Source of the DNA: DAHUYF01 sp035509275
GTDB lineage: Bacteria; Pseudomonadota; Alphaproteobacteria; ATCC43930; CGMCC-115725
Assembly (NCBI GenBank): GCA_035509275.1
Contig: DATJLU010000020.1
Span: forward strand, 1-64,000
Direction of reading: 5' to 3'
Length of the DNA: 64,000 nt
The notes under the pieces were generated by a model. It was not told where the DNA came from, did no database searches, and was given only the letters and a program-made list of their open reading frames with translations. Of this stretch, positions 33,684 through 42,721 are shown one piece after another (the first letter of the stretch is position 1; the number at the start of each line of letters is the position of its first letter). A program made the position numbers and the translations under genes.

Positions 33684-35035
33684 GCCTGCTGCCGCTGTCG
33701 GAAATCCTGGGTGACGCGCGGCCCGGAGCGCACATCGTCGCCCTGCGCGACGGCGCGGCGATCAGCTTGGCGCGGCTGCGCGGCGAGACCGCACACAATG
33801 CCCAGCGCCTGGGCGCGCTGGGCCTTCGCCGCGCCCTCCTGCTCTGCGAAGACGGCTACAGTTTCATCGTCGGATTTCTATCGCTGCTGCGGATCGGCGC
33901 CGACATCGTATTGCCGCCGAACCTCCAGAGCGGCACCATTGCGGCGCTTGCCGACCGTTTCGACGCGCTCGTAACCGACCGGGATCCGGCCGATGGCGGG
34001 GCGCGCGCGCTCGCGATCGAGCCGGCTGAGCCGAGCGCGCGTCCACTGAGCCTCGACCCCTCGCGCAGCCGCATCGATTTCTTCACCTCCGGCTCTACCG
34101 GCGCCGTGAAGCGGATCGAGAAGAGCGCGGCGCTGCTGGAGCGCGAGGCGGCGATGTTGGAGTGCGCCTGGGGCGAGCGGCTCGGCGACGCCGTCATCTT
34201 CGGCACCGTGTCGCACCAGCACATCTTCGGTCTCGCCTTTCGCGTCATCTGGCCGTTGCTGGCCGGGCGGCGCTTCGACGGCACTGTCTATTTCGCCTGG
34301 GAGACCTTGCTGGCAGCGCTCTCCGGCGGCGCCGGGATCGTCTCGAGCCCGGCCCATCTCACGCGTCTCGGCGGCTTGTCACCGCTGACCGAAGCACTGC
34401 GCCCGCGCCTCGTCTTCACCGCCGGTGCGCCGCTTCCCGCAGCGGCAGCGGTGGAGTGCGCGGCCATCTTCGGCCGGCCGCCCATCGAGATCTTCGGCAG
34501 CACCGAGACCGGCGCCTTTGCCTGGCGCAGCGGGTCCGAGCCATCGCCGTGGCGGCCGCTGCCGGGTGTCGACGTGTCGTGCAGCGACGCGGGATTGCTG
34601 CGGGTTCGCTCGCCGGGCGTTGCCGGCGCGGTCTGGTGCGAGCTGGCCGACCGGATCGCGCCCACGACGGATGGCGGCTTCCGCTTCGAGGGGCGGGCGG
34701 ACCGGATCGTGAAGGTCGAAGGCAAGCGCGTGAGCCTGCAACGGCTCGAGCAGGATCTGCTTGCGCTGCCTTGGGTCGATGGCGCTGCGGTCATGCCGCT
34801 CGCCGCCGATCGCCCCATTCTCGGCGCCGTTGTCGCGCTTTCGCCGTCGGGCGAGGCGGAGCTGGCGCAGCTTGGCAAGTTCCGGTTCGAGCGAGCCCTG
34901 CGCCGCGCGCTCGCGGCGACGCAGGAAGCAGCCGCCCTGCCGCGGCGCTGGCGCTTCGTCGCGCGATTGCCGATCGACGGCATGGGCAAGTGCCGGAGCG
35001 CCGATGTCCTGGCCTTGCTGGAAGTGTCGGCATGA
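33680..35035 (+). CDS. apeH: AMP-binding acyl/aryl ligase (aryl starter activation)
   Basis: 451 residues of the ANL superfamily. Phosphate loop FFTSGSTGAVKRIEK, the adenylate motif EIFGSTETGAFAWR, the hinge RADRIVKVEGKRVSLQRLEQ, and a terminal Lys in PIDGMGKCRS are all visible, so it should be active. In aryl polyene biosynthesis the enzyme activates an aryl acid such as 4-hydroxybenzoate and loads it on an ACP. Substrate assignment is by family, not residue evidence. Overlaps both neighbours by 4 bp. Confidence 0.87.
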   Translation: MSLLPLSEILGDARPGAHIVALRDGAAISLARLRGETAHNAQRLGALGLRRALLLCEDGYSFIVGFLSLLRIGADIVLPPNLQSGTIAALADRFDALVTDRDPADGGARALAIEPAEPSARPLSLDPSRSRIDFFTSGSTGAVKRIEKSAALLEREAAMLECAWGERLGDAVIFGTVSHQHIFGLAFRVIWPLLAGRRFDGTVYFAWETLLAALSGGAGIVSSPAHLTRLGGLSPLTEALRPRLVFTAGAPLPAAAAVECAAIFGRPPIEIFGSTETGAFAWRSGSEPSPWRPLPGVDVSCSDAGLLRVRSPGVAGAVWCELADRIAPTTDGGFRFEGRADRIVKVEGKRVSLQRLEQDLLALPWVDGAAVMPLAADRPILGAVVALSPSGEAELAQLGKFRFERALRRALAATQEAAALPRRWRFVARLPIDGMGKCRSADVLALLEVSA

Positions 35036-35394
35036 CCAACGCCTCGACGACAGAGGCGGGAACCGACCCCATGATCCGCGCGGTGCGGCGGTCGGGATCT
35101 GTCACCGAGCTCATCTTGCGGGCGCCGGACTCGCTGCTTTACTTCGACGGGCATTTCCCGCGCTTTCCGATTCTGCCGGGGGTGGTGCAGGTGGATTGGG
35201 CGATCCGGCTCGGCCGGCGCCACCTGGCGCTCGACGCATCACCGGCGCGCACCGTTCAGGTCAAGTTTCGCAAGCCGATCCACCCCAATGCCGAGCTGAC
35301 CCTGGCGCTGTCGCTCGCCCATGACGGGCGCCGCCTTGCCTTCGAATATCGCGACGCGCAAGGGATCTATTCATCCGGGCAGATCGGATTTTGA
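35032..35394 (+). CDS. apeI: Hot-dog-fold 3-hydroxyacyl-ACP dehydratase (FabA/FabZ-like) 1
   Basis: 120 residues. The core SLLYFDGHFPRFPILPGVVQVDWA contains the FabZ active-site pattern (GHF-P-x-x-P-x-x-PGV), with His and downstream Asp in place of the usual Glu. Expected to remove water from 3-hydroxyacyl-ACP to form each polyene double bond, alone or with ApeP. ATGA overlap with apeH; its stop overlaps the TTG start of the next gene. Confidence 0.86.
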   Translation: MTNASTTEAGTDPMIRAVRRSGSVTELILRAPDSLLYFDGHFPRFPILPGVVQVDWAIRLGRRHLALDASPARTVQVKFRKPIHPNAELTLALSLAHDGRRLAFEYRDAQGIYSSGQIGF

Positions 35395-37082
35395 ACCGCG
35401 TGTCCTTCCAGCCCGGCGCCATCATTCCGAGCCGCAATCATCACGCCGCGCTTCCCGGCATCGTCGCCCGTCTGCACCAGCTGGGATTGGCGGTCATCAT
35501 CATCGACGACGGCAGCGACGAGCCGACGCGCAGCGCGCTGGCCGCGCTCGCCCAGGCCGAGCGCGGTGTCAGCGTGCATCGGCTGGAGGTTAATCAGGGC
35601 AAGGGCGTTGCCGTCATCGCCGGCTTCGAGCTCGCCATCGCCGCGGGTTGGACGCACGCCGTGCAAATCGACGCTGATGGCCAGCACGACCTCGCGGCGC
35701 TGCCGGCGCTGCTGGCGGCCGGCGGCGCTCATCCCGAGGCGATCATCCTCGGCGCTCCGATCTATGATCGCAGCATGCCGCTGGGCCGCCGCATCGGCCG
35801 CTGGATCACCCATTTCTGGGTGTGCGTCGAGACGCTGAGGCCGCGCCCCCTCGACAGTATGTGCGGCTTTCGCCTCTATCCGCTGGCGCCGACGCTCGCG
35901 GTGCTGCGGCAAGAGCGCGTCGGTCGGCGGATGGATTTCGATCCGGAAATCCTGGTTCGCCTGCTCTGGCGCGGCGTGCCGCCGGTGTTGGTTCCCGTGC
36001 GGGTCAGATATCCCGAGGGCAACACCTCGAATTTCCGCATGCTGCGCGACAACTGGGCCATCACTCGGATGCATACCCGCCTCGTGCTGACCATGCTGAC
36101 GCGGTTGCCGTCGATCCTGCGCCGGCGCCGCGCGACGATCGGAGCGCCGGCGCACTGGGCGAGGCTCAATGAGCGCGGCGCCGAGTGGGGATTGCGGCTT
36201 CTCGCGGCGGCCTATCGCCTGCTCGGCTGGCATGGCTGCATGGTGTTGCTGTTTCCGGTCGCGCTCTATTTTCACCTGACCGGCACCGAGCAGCGCCGCG
36301 CGTCGCGCGACTTCCTGCGCCGCGCCTTTGCCGCGCAAGGCGAGCCGCGCGAGCCTGGTCCGCTCGATACGGTCCGGCACTCCGTCGGCTTCGCCCGCAA
36401 GACGCTCGAGACCTTCGCCGCCTGGATCGGGTCCGATGACCGGGCGCCGGTCGAGATCGTGGATCCGAGGGAGATGGATCGGGCGTCGGAAGGCGAGCGC
36501 GGACTCGTGCTCATCGTGTCGCATCTCGGCAATGCCGAGCTCAGCCGCACGACGCTCGACGACGCGCGCCGCGCGCGTCTCACGATTCTCGTGCATACGC
36601 GGCATGCCGAGAACTATGCGCGGCTGCTGCAGCGCTTCCGGCCGGCGGCGGCGTTCAATACGCTTCAGGTGACTGAAGTGGATCCGGCGACGATCATCGC
36701 TTTGCAGGAGAGGGTCGAGCGCGGCGGCTGGATCGCCATTGCGGGCGACCGCACGCCGGTCGAGGGCGATCGCCGGACCAGCAGCGCCCGGTTCCTGGGC
36801 GAAGCCGCAAGCTTCCCGCAAGGCCCCTACCTGCTTGCGCATCTTCTCGATTGCCCGGTCTATCTCCTGTTCTGCCTGAACGAGGGGGGACGCTACCGGC
36901 TCTACTTCGAGCGCTTCGCCGAGCGCATCGAATTGCCGCGCCGCGGCCGCGAGCGAGCATTGCAGGAATGGGCGGCGCGCTATGCGGGGCGGCTCGAGGC
37001 CTACTGCCTCAGGGATCCCTTCCAATGGTATAACTTCTTCGATTTCTGGGCGCCGGCGCCGGACAAAGCAGGCTCGCGATGA
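35391..37082 (+). CDS. apeJ: Glycosyltransferase family 2 / LpxL-like acyltransferase fusion
   Basis: 563 residues joining two enzymes. Residues 1-230 are a GT2 glycosyltransferase: LAVIIIDDGSDEPT, IDADGQHD (the D-x-D-like metal site) and GFRLYPLAPTLAVLR. From about 270 comes an LPS acyltransferase (LpxL/HtrB-like) region with SHLGNAELSRT and PVEGDRRTS, ending in the EWAARYAGRLEAYCLRDPFQWYNFFDFW segment family members share, read in parts. Start is TTG 35391, overlapping the apeI stop. Presumed to decorate the polyene for membrane anchoring. The fusion is a feature of these clusters. Confidence 0.87.
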   Translation: MNRVSFQPGAIIPSRNHHAALPGIVARLHQLGLAVIIIDDGSDEPTRSALAALAQAERGVSVHRLEVNQGKGVAVIAGFELAIAAGWTHAVQIDADGQHDLAALPALLAAGGAHPEAIILGAPIYDRSMPLGRRIGRWITHFWVCVETLRPRPLDSMCGFRLYPLAPTLAVLRQERVGRRMDFDPEILVRLLWRGVPPVLVPVRVRYPEGNTSNFRMLRDNWAITRMHTRLVLTMLTRLPSILRRRRATIGAPAHWARLNERGAEWGLRLLAAAYRLLGWHGCMVLLFPVALYFHLTGTEQRRASRDFLRRAFAAQGEPREPGPLDTVRHSVGFARKTLETFAAWIGSDDRAPVEIVDPREMDRASEGERGLVLIVSHLGNAELSRTTLDDARRARLTILVHTRHAENYARLLQRFRPAAAFNTLQVTEVDPATIIALQERVERGGWIAIAGDRTPVEGDRRTSSARFLGEAASFPQGPYLLAHLLDCPVYLLFCLNEGGRYRLYFERFAERIELPRRGRERALQEWAARYAGRLEAYCLRDPFQWYNFFDFWAPAPDKAGSR

Positions 37083-37486
37083 TTTCCGCGGAAGTGACGG
37101 TCAAACCGCAATTCTACGATCTCGACCCGATGCAGGTGGTCTGGCACGGCAATTACGTGCGCTTCCTCGAGCAGGCGCGCTGCGCGCTCCTCGACAAGAT
37201 CGCCTTCAATTACGAAGAGATGTCGCGGACGGGCTACATCTGGCCCGTCGTCGACATGCGCATCAAGTATGTGCGGCCGCTTCGCTTTGGTCAGGAGGTC
37301 AAAGTCATCGCCACCATGCTCGAATACGAGAACCGCCTCAAGATCGGCTATCGGCTGATCGACCTGACGAGCGGCGAGACCCTGACCAAGGCGCACACCA
37401 TCCAGGTCGCGGTCGAGGTCGCCACCAACGAGCTTTGCTTTGAATCTCCGGCGGTGCTGCGCGAGAAGGTGCAGCGGCTGCGATGA
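37079..37486 (+). CDS. apeK: Acyl-CoA/ACP thioesterase, 4HBT family
   Basis: 135 residues, hot-dog fold. The catalytic segment YDLDPMQVVWHGNYVRFLEQAR has the Asp/Glu-x-x-x-V-x-x-H-G-x-Y pattern of 4-hydroxybenzoyl-CoA-type thioesterases. In the pathway it could release or proofread the aryl-polyenoyl chain. ATGA overlaps on both sides. Confidence 0.88.
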   Translation: MISAEVTVKPQFYDLDPMQVVWHGNYVRFLEQARCALLDKIAFNYEEMSRTGYIWPVVDMRIKYVRPLRFGQEVKVIATMLEYENRLKIGYRLIDLTSGETLTKAHTIQVAVEVATNELCFESPAVLREKVQRLR

Positions 37487-38103
37487 TGCGCCCTCTCCGG
37501 TTTGCGCTGCTCCTGGTGATGGCCGCGGCCCCGCTCGCTTTCGGCCGCCCGCTCGAACAGCCGCCGCTGCACCCGGGCGAATCGCTGTCCGGGCGCTTCG
37601 TTCAGGAGCGACACCTCGCCGGGCTGTCGGCGCCGCTCGTCAGCCAAGGGCGCTTTCTCCTCGCCGCCGGCAAGGGGTTGGTGTGGCATACTGAGAAGCC
37701 CTTCGACACGACGATCGTCATCACCCCCGCCGGTTTGTTGCAGCTGGTGGACGGCCGCGAAGTGCAGCGCCTGCCGGCGGCGCGCGCGCCTTTCCTGGCG
37801 CGGCTCTACACCATGCTCGGCGGCGCGCTCGGCGGCGACTGGAGCGCCATGGCGCAAGATTTCTCGGTCGAGCGCCGTTCGGGCGAAGCCGGCTGGACGA
37901 TCTTGTTGAAGCCGCTCGCCGGCGATGATCCCGCCGCCGCACCGCTCCAGTCGATCGCCGTCACCGGCCGCGCCTTCGTCGATTCGGTGGAGATCCGCCG
38001 CCCAAACGGCGATTGGGACCATCTCCGCTTTTCCGACGAGGTCCGGTCCTCGGCGCCGCTGGCCGGTGCCGATGCACGGCTTCTGGAGACGGATGCGCCG
38101 TGA
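37483..38103 (+). CDS. apeL: LolA-like outer-membrane lipoprotein carrier
   Basis: 206 residues with a signal peptide (RFALLLVMAAAPLAFG) and the LolA-like opening LSGRFVQERHLAGLSAPLVSQGRF, then GLVWHTEKPFDTTIVITPAG. Periplasmic; presumably chaperones the lipid-linked polyene across to the outer membrane, as proposed for these clusters. It is distinct from the housekeeping LolA, which is not in this window. Confidence 0.85.
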   Translation: MMRPLRFALLLVMAAAPLAFGRPLEQPPLHPGESLSGRFVQERHLAGLSAPLVSQGRFLLAAGKGLVWHTEKPFDTTIVITPAGLLQLVDGREVQRLPAARAPFLARLYTMLGGALGGDWSAMAQDFSVERRSGEAGWTILLKPLAGDDPAAAPLQSIAVTGRAFVDSVEIRRPNGDWDHLRFSDEVRSSAPLAGADARLLETDAP

Positions 38104-40442
38104 AGCGCGCGGCCTTGCTGTGGCTGGTATTGGTGCTCGCGGCTTCCGCCTACCTGCTGATCCGGCTTCTGGGCGGCGTGCAGTTTCAGACAGATTTCAC
38201 CGCGCTGCTGCCCCAGGAGGAGCGCGATCCCGGCGTGCAGCAGGCAAAGGACCACGTGGCGCAGATCTTGAACCGTCGCATCGTCGTGCTGATCGGGGAT
38301 AGAGAGCGCGCCACGGCGCGTGCCGCCGGCGCCGCGCTGGCGGAGGCGTTGCGCCACTCCGGGCTCGCGGCGTCGGTCACCTACACGACGAACGGTGACG
38401 GGTTGCGCAAGCTGGGCGAGATCTTCTTTCCCTATCGCTTTGGCTTGCTGACCGCCGGCGATCGCGCTCTGTTGCAGCAGGGCCGAGGAGAGGAGATCGT
38501 CGCGCGGGCGCTGGCGAGCGTCTACGGTCCGATCGGCATCGCCGACGCCAATCTGCTGCGGCGTGATCCGTTCCTGCTGCTGCCGACCTATCTGTCCGAT
38601 CTGCCGCGGCCGCTGCCACGGCTCACGCTCGACGACGGCATTCTGTCGACCCAGGACGGGCAAGAGCATTACGTGCTCATCACCGCCGAAGTCGCCGGCG
38701 ATCCCTTCGCTCTTGCCCTCGCCGAGCGGTTCGTCGCGCGCTTCGATCAAGCGGAGCAGCGGCTGCGCGCCGCCACGCCCGATCTCCGGGTGCTGCGCCT
38801 CGGCGCCGTCTTCTATGCCGAGGCCGGCGCCGCGGCAGCGACCCGGGAGACCTCCGCCATCAGCATCGTCTCGCTGCTGGGCACGGTTCTCTTGGTGCTC
38901 GCCGTGTTCCGCGCCTTGCGTCCGCTCGGGCTGACGCTGCTTGCGATCGGCACCGGGGTGATTTGCGCGTTTGCGGTCAGCTTGTGGCTCTTCGGCACGT
39001 TGCATGTGGCGGCGCTGCTCTTCGGCGTCAGCCTCATCGGCATCGCCCTCGATTACTGCCTGCAATACCTCACGGCGCGCTTTAATTCGGAGGACGGCAC
39101 ACCTGCGCAGCGGCTGCGCCGCGTGCTGCCGGGCATTGTTCTCGGCATCACCACCACCCTCATCGGCTATCTCACGCTGCTGCTGGCGCCGTTTCCCGGA
39201 CTGCGTCAGGTCGCGGTGTTTTCCGCCGTCGGCCTCGTCGCGTCCTTCGCCACGGTGCTGCTGTGGCTGCCGGCGCTCGATCAAGCCGCGCCCTTGGCCC
39301 ATGGCGAGGGGCTGCTGCGCGCCGCCGGCTGGCTCTGGGAGCTCTGGGAAGAGCCGCGCCGTCGCTATCGCTGGCCGCGCCAGGTGCTGTGCGCGATGCT
39401 GGCGGTCGCGGCGCTGCTCGGCGCGTGGCGGCTGCGGGCCGAGGACGACATCCGCCGCTACGAGGCGTTGTCACCGCCGCTGAAGCAACAAGAGGCGGAG
39501 CTGCGGCGGCTCACCGGAATCAATGGCGGCACGGAGTTTCTGCTGGTGCGCGCCGCCGATGAGGAGAGCGCGCTCAAGACCGAGGAAAGCCTGCTCGATC
39601 GGCTGCAGCGGGGGAAGGCGGAAGGCGTCCTTTCCGGCTTTCAGGCGATCGCGCAGGTCATTCCTTCCGCCGCGCGGCAGCGCGACAACCGCGCGCTCGT
39701 TCGTGATCGGCTCATAGCGCCGTTTCTCACGTCCTATGACAAGCGGCTTGGCCTTTCCGCCAGCGCAGCGCCCGATTTCGGCGATCCCGGGCCGCTGACG
39801 CTCGCGGCGATTCCGGCGGGCTCGCCGCTCGCTTTGCTGCGCGATCTCGACCTCGGCACAGGAAGCGGCGGCACGATGCATGTCGTGCTGCTCTATGGCG
39901 TCGCCCGGCTGGGCGCGCTGCGGCAGCTCGCCGAAGCGGTGCCGGGCGTGCGGCTGGTCGATCCCGTCGGCGATCTCACGCAGCTCCTCGGCCAGTACCG
40001 GCGGCGCGCCGTGCTGGTGCTCGCGCTCTCGGCGCTGTTGATGCTGCCCGTGGTCGGTTGGCGCTACGGGCTGCGCGGTGGAATGCGGGTCGCGCTGCCG
40101 CCTGCCATCGCCGTGCTGGCGACGCCGCCCCTGGTAGCGCTGGCCGGCGTACCCTTCACCTTCTTCAATGCGATGGCGCTGGTCCTCGTTCTCTCCGTCG
40201 GGTTCGACTACGCCGTGTTCTGCCGCGAGACCGATGCCGCCCATCGTCCGGCGACCATGCTCGGCGTCTGGCTTGCCATGGCGACGACCTTGCTGTCGTT
40301 CGGCCTGCTCGGCGCCAGCCGGGTTTTCGCCGTGCATGCCTTTGGCATCACGCTGCTGGTCGGCACCTTGCTCGCTTTTGTCGCCGCCCCTGTGGCTGGC
40401 ACCTCGACCACGAATCGGAGTAGATTGTCCAAAGGGGGTTAG
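38100..40442 (+). CDS. apeM: MMPL/RND-type inner-membrane exporter
   Basis: 780 residues from GTG 38100. N-terminal membrane helix (ALLWLVLVLAASAYLLIRLL), a periplasmic domain, then membrane clusters around residues 260-420 and 640-770, i.e. the two-fold MMPL arrangement. GIALDYCLQYLTARF and VGFDYAVFCRET carry the Asp/Tyr proton-relay pattern of the family in each half. It is expected to transfer the finished aryl polyene lipid to the periplasm, handing it to ApeL. Confidence 0.88.
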   Translation: MKRAALLWLVLVLAASAYLLIRLLGGVQFQTDFTALLPQEERDPGVQQAKDHVAQILNRRIVVLIGDRERATARAAGAALAEALRHSGLAASVTYTTNGDGLRKLGEIFFPYRFGLLTAGDRALLQQGRGEEIVARALASVYGPIGIADANLLRRDPFLLLPTYLSDLPRPLPRLTLDDGILSTQDGQEHYVLITAEVAGDPFALALAERFVARFDQAEQRLRAATPDLRVLRLGAVFYAEAGAAAATRETSAISIVSLLGTVLLVLAVFRALRPLGLTLLAIGTGVICAFAVSLWLFGTLHVAALLFGVSLIGIALDYCLQYLTARFNSEDGTPAQRLRRVLPGIVLGITTTLIGYLTLLLAPFPGLRQVAVFSAVGLVASFATVLLWLPALDQAAPLAHGEGLLRAAGWLWELWEEPRRRYRWPRQVLCAMLAVAALLGAWRLRAEDDIRRYEALSPPLKQQEAELRRLTGINGGTEFLLVRAADEESALKTEESLLDRLQRGKAEGVLSGFQAIAQVIPSAARQRDNRALVRDRLIAPFLTSYDKRLGLSASAAPDFGDPGPLTLAAIPAGSPLALLRDLDLGTGSGGTMHVVLLYGVARLGALRQLAEAVPGVRLVDPVGDLTQLLGQYRRRAVLVLALSALLMLPVVGWRYGLRGGMRVALPPAIAVLATPPLVALAGVPFTFFNAMALVLVLSVGFDYAVFCRETDAAHRPATMLGVWLAMATTLLSFGLLGASRVFAVHAFGITLLVGTLLAFVAAPVAGTSTTNRSRLSKGG

Positions 40443-41080
40443 TGAATTCGACGATGGTTTTCGCACCTTGGCGCGGTCGGATCGGCCGGGAAGCGCGGCC
40501 TTCGAATATTCTTCTGACGCTAGTCGCCATGACATGGTTTGCACTTTTCGGGTGTTCCTCCGCGCCGCCGCCGGAGCGCGAGGCGCAGATCGCCCCCGAT
40601 CTCCGATTCCGCATCCCGAGCCCCGGCGAGCTCGGCTACAGCATCAGCGCCGAGCAGCTGGTGACCGCGCACTATCGCGGCGACGTCCAGACCTTTGAAG
40701 CGCACCTTTCCGTGTCGCCGCAGCGCCTGGTCCTGATCGGCTTCGATCCCTTTGGCCGCCGCGCCTTCACCTTGACCTCGGGCAACGGTAGCACGAGCTT
40801 CGACGCGGCACCGGGACTCCCGAAAGGCCTCGAACCCGGCAACATTCTCGCCGATGTCGCCATCGTCTATTGGCCGGACGCGGCGGTGGAACGGGGTCTG
40901 CCCTCCTCCGCCGAGCTGCGGAGCCGCGACGATCACCGGACCATCCTGGTGGACGGGCACGAGGTGATCCGCGTCGACTACGACACGCCGCCCGCGCGCG
41001 GCTGGCCGCGCATCGCGCATTATCGAAACGAAGCCTTTGGCTATGCGCTCGATCTGCGCTCGACGGTGACCCCGCCATGA
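40442..41080 (+). CDS. apeN: Outer-membrane lipoprotein (DUF3261-like) of the cluster
   Basis: 212 residues from GTG 40442, one base overlapping the exporter stop; ATG 40454 is an alternative. Lipobox WFALFGC followed by SSAPPPE marks a lipoprotein. The mature domain has a LolB-like beta-rich opening (YSISAEQLVTAHYRGDVQTFEAHLSVSPQRLVLIGFDPFGRRAFTL read in parts). The likely outer-membrane acceptor partner of ApeL, by position and family. Confidence 0.8.
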   Translation: MNSTMVFAPWRGRIGREARPSNILLTLVAMTWFALFGCSSAPPPEREAQIAPDLRFRIPSPGELGYSISAEQLVTAHYRGDVQTFEAHLSVSPQRLVLIGFDPFGRRAFTLTSGNGSTSFDAAPGLPKGLEPGNILADVAIVYWPDAAVERGLPSSAELRSRDDHRTILVDGHEVIRVDYDTPPARGWPRIAHYRNEAFGYALDLRSTVTPP

Positions 41081-42264
41081 TCGCTTATCTGACCGCGCTG
41101 GGGATCGTTTCGCCGCTCGGCATCGGCAAGGAGGAGGTGGCGCGCAATCTCTTCGCCGGCTCGCGTGCCGGCCTTATCCGGCGTCACGGCTTCGTGCCCG
41201 CGTGCGAGGTCCGCGTCGGCGCCGTCAGCGGAGCGCTGCCCGAGATGCCGCCGCGGCTTGCGCATTTCGATTGCCGCAACAACCGCCTCGCCCTCGCCGC
41301 CATCGAGGAGATTCGCCCGGCGATCGCCGATGCGCTGCGCCGCTATGGGGCGGGGCGCGTCGCGGTCGTCATGGGCACCAGCACCTCCGGCCTCGCCGAA
41401 GGCGAAGCGGCGCTGGCGGCGTGGCGCCGCGACGGCGCCTGGCCGGCAAGCTACCGATACAGCCAGCAGGAGCTCGGCAATCTCGGCGCCTGCGTTGCCG
41501 ACTATCTCGGGATTTTCGGACCCGCCTACACCGTCTCGACCGCGTGCTCGTCGAGCGCGAAGGTGTTTGCGTCGGCGCAGCGCCTGCTGCAGCTCGGGCT
41601 TTGCGATGCCGCGCTGGTCGGCGGCGCCGATGCGCTGTGCGGGCTGACCCTGAACGGCTTTCACGCGCTGGAAGCGATCGCCGCGGATTATTGCAACCCC
41701 TTCAGCCGCAATCGCGACGGGATCAATGTCGGCGAGGGCGCCGCGATCTTTCTGATGTCGCGCGAGCCCGCTGCGGTGGCGCTGCTCGGCGTCGGCGAGA
41801 GCTCGGATGCCTATCATGTCAGTGCCCCCGATCCTTCCGGCGCCGGCGCGCTGCGCGCGATGCAATTCGCCCTCGCAGCGGCGGAGCTGCCGCCCGAGGC
41901 GATCGATTATGTCAACCTCCATGGCACGGCGACGCCGCTCAACGATGCGATGGAAGGAAAGGCGGTGGCCGCTCTCTTCGGCGAGAGGACCCCGTGCAGC
42001 GCGACCAAGGCGCTGACCGGCCATATGCTCGGCGCGGCCGGCGCCGCCGAGGCGGCTTTCCTGTGGCTGTCGCTCGACCCCGGCTTTTCCGCCGGCGCCC
42101 TGCCGCCGCATGTCTGGGACGGCGCCGCCGATCCGGAGATTCCGGCGCTCAACTTCACTGATGCCGGGACGCGCGCACGGATCGGCGAGCGCAGCGCCAT
42201 GTTGAGCAACTCTTTCGCCTTCGGCGGCAGCAATGTCGCCGTCGTGCTCGGCCGGGGGTGGTAG
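41077..42264 (+). CDS. apeO: Beta-ketoacyl-ACP synthase (ApeO type)
   Basis: 395 residues with a complete catalytic triad: Cys157 in VSTACSSSAK, His in NLHGTATPLND, and His in ALTGHMLGAAG; the terminal SNSFAFGGSN loop is intact. The catalytic elongating partner for the Ser-bearing ApeC. Overlaps apeN by 4 bp and abuts apeP with no gap. Confidence 0.93.
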   Translation: MIAYLTALGIVSPLGIGKEEVARNLFAGSRAGLIRRHGFVPACEVRVGAVSGALPEMPPRLAHFDCRNNRLALAAIEEIRPAIADALRRYGAGRVAVVMGTSTSGLAEGEAALAAWRRDGAWPASYRYSQQELGNLGACVADYLGIFGPAYTVSTACSSSAKVFASAQRLLQLGLCDAALVGGADALCGLTLNGFHALEAIAADYCNPFSRNRDGINVGEGAAIFLMSREPAAVALLGVGESSDAYHVSAPDPSGAGALRAMQFALAAAELPPEAIDYVNLHGTATPLNDAMEGKAVAALFGERTPCSATKALTGHMLGAAGAAEAAFLWLSLDPGFSAGALPPHVWDGAADPEIPALNFTDAGTRARIGERSAMLSNSFAFGGSNVAVVLGRGW

Positions 42265-42720
42265 ATGCGGACCTGCCAACATCCGATCGCGGCGCTGCTG
42301 CCGCACGCTCCGCCGATGATCCTGCTCGACGAGCTGCTTCGCTATGACGAGAGCGCGGCCGTGGCGGCAACGACGATTCGCCCGGCCAGCATCTTCCGCG
42401 AGGCGGAAGGCGTTCCCGCTCATATCGGTCTTGAATACATGGCGCAGGCCTGCGGCGCTCATGCCGGCGCGCTGGCGCTGGAGCGGGGCGCGGAGGTCAA
42501 GCTCGGGCTGCTGCTCGGCACGCGCCAATACCGCGCGCATGTGCCGTATTTCCGTCTCGGCGAACGGCTCGTCATCGCCGTGACAGCGGTCTACCGCGAT
42601 GCCGAGATCGGCGCCTTCGACTGCCGCATCGAGATTGCCGGCGCGTGCGCGGCCGAAGCGCAGCTCACCGTCTATCAACCGGAGCGGCCCCTGTCAGCGG
42701 CGCAGGAAGAGGCTTGCTGA
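42265..42720 (+). CDS. apeP: 3-hydroxyacyl-ACP dehydratase 2 (ApeP type)
   Basis: 151 residues of the FabA/FabZ-like hot-dog class. LLPHAPPMILLDEL contains the catalytic His, and HIGLEYMAQACGAH the conserved Glu/Gln helix. Likely partner of ApeI in polyene double bond formation; a two-dehydratase arrangement is standard for these clusters. Two bases precede the ketoreductase gene. Confidence 0.86.
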   Translation: MRTCQHPIAALLPHAPPMILLDELLRYDESAAVAATTIRPASIFREAEGVPAHIGLEYMAQACGAHAGALALERGAEVKLGLLLGTRQYRAHVPYFRLGERLVIAVTAVYRDAEIGAFDCRIEIAGACAAEAQLTVYQPERPLSAAQEEAC

Positions 42721-42721
42721 C

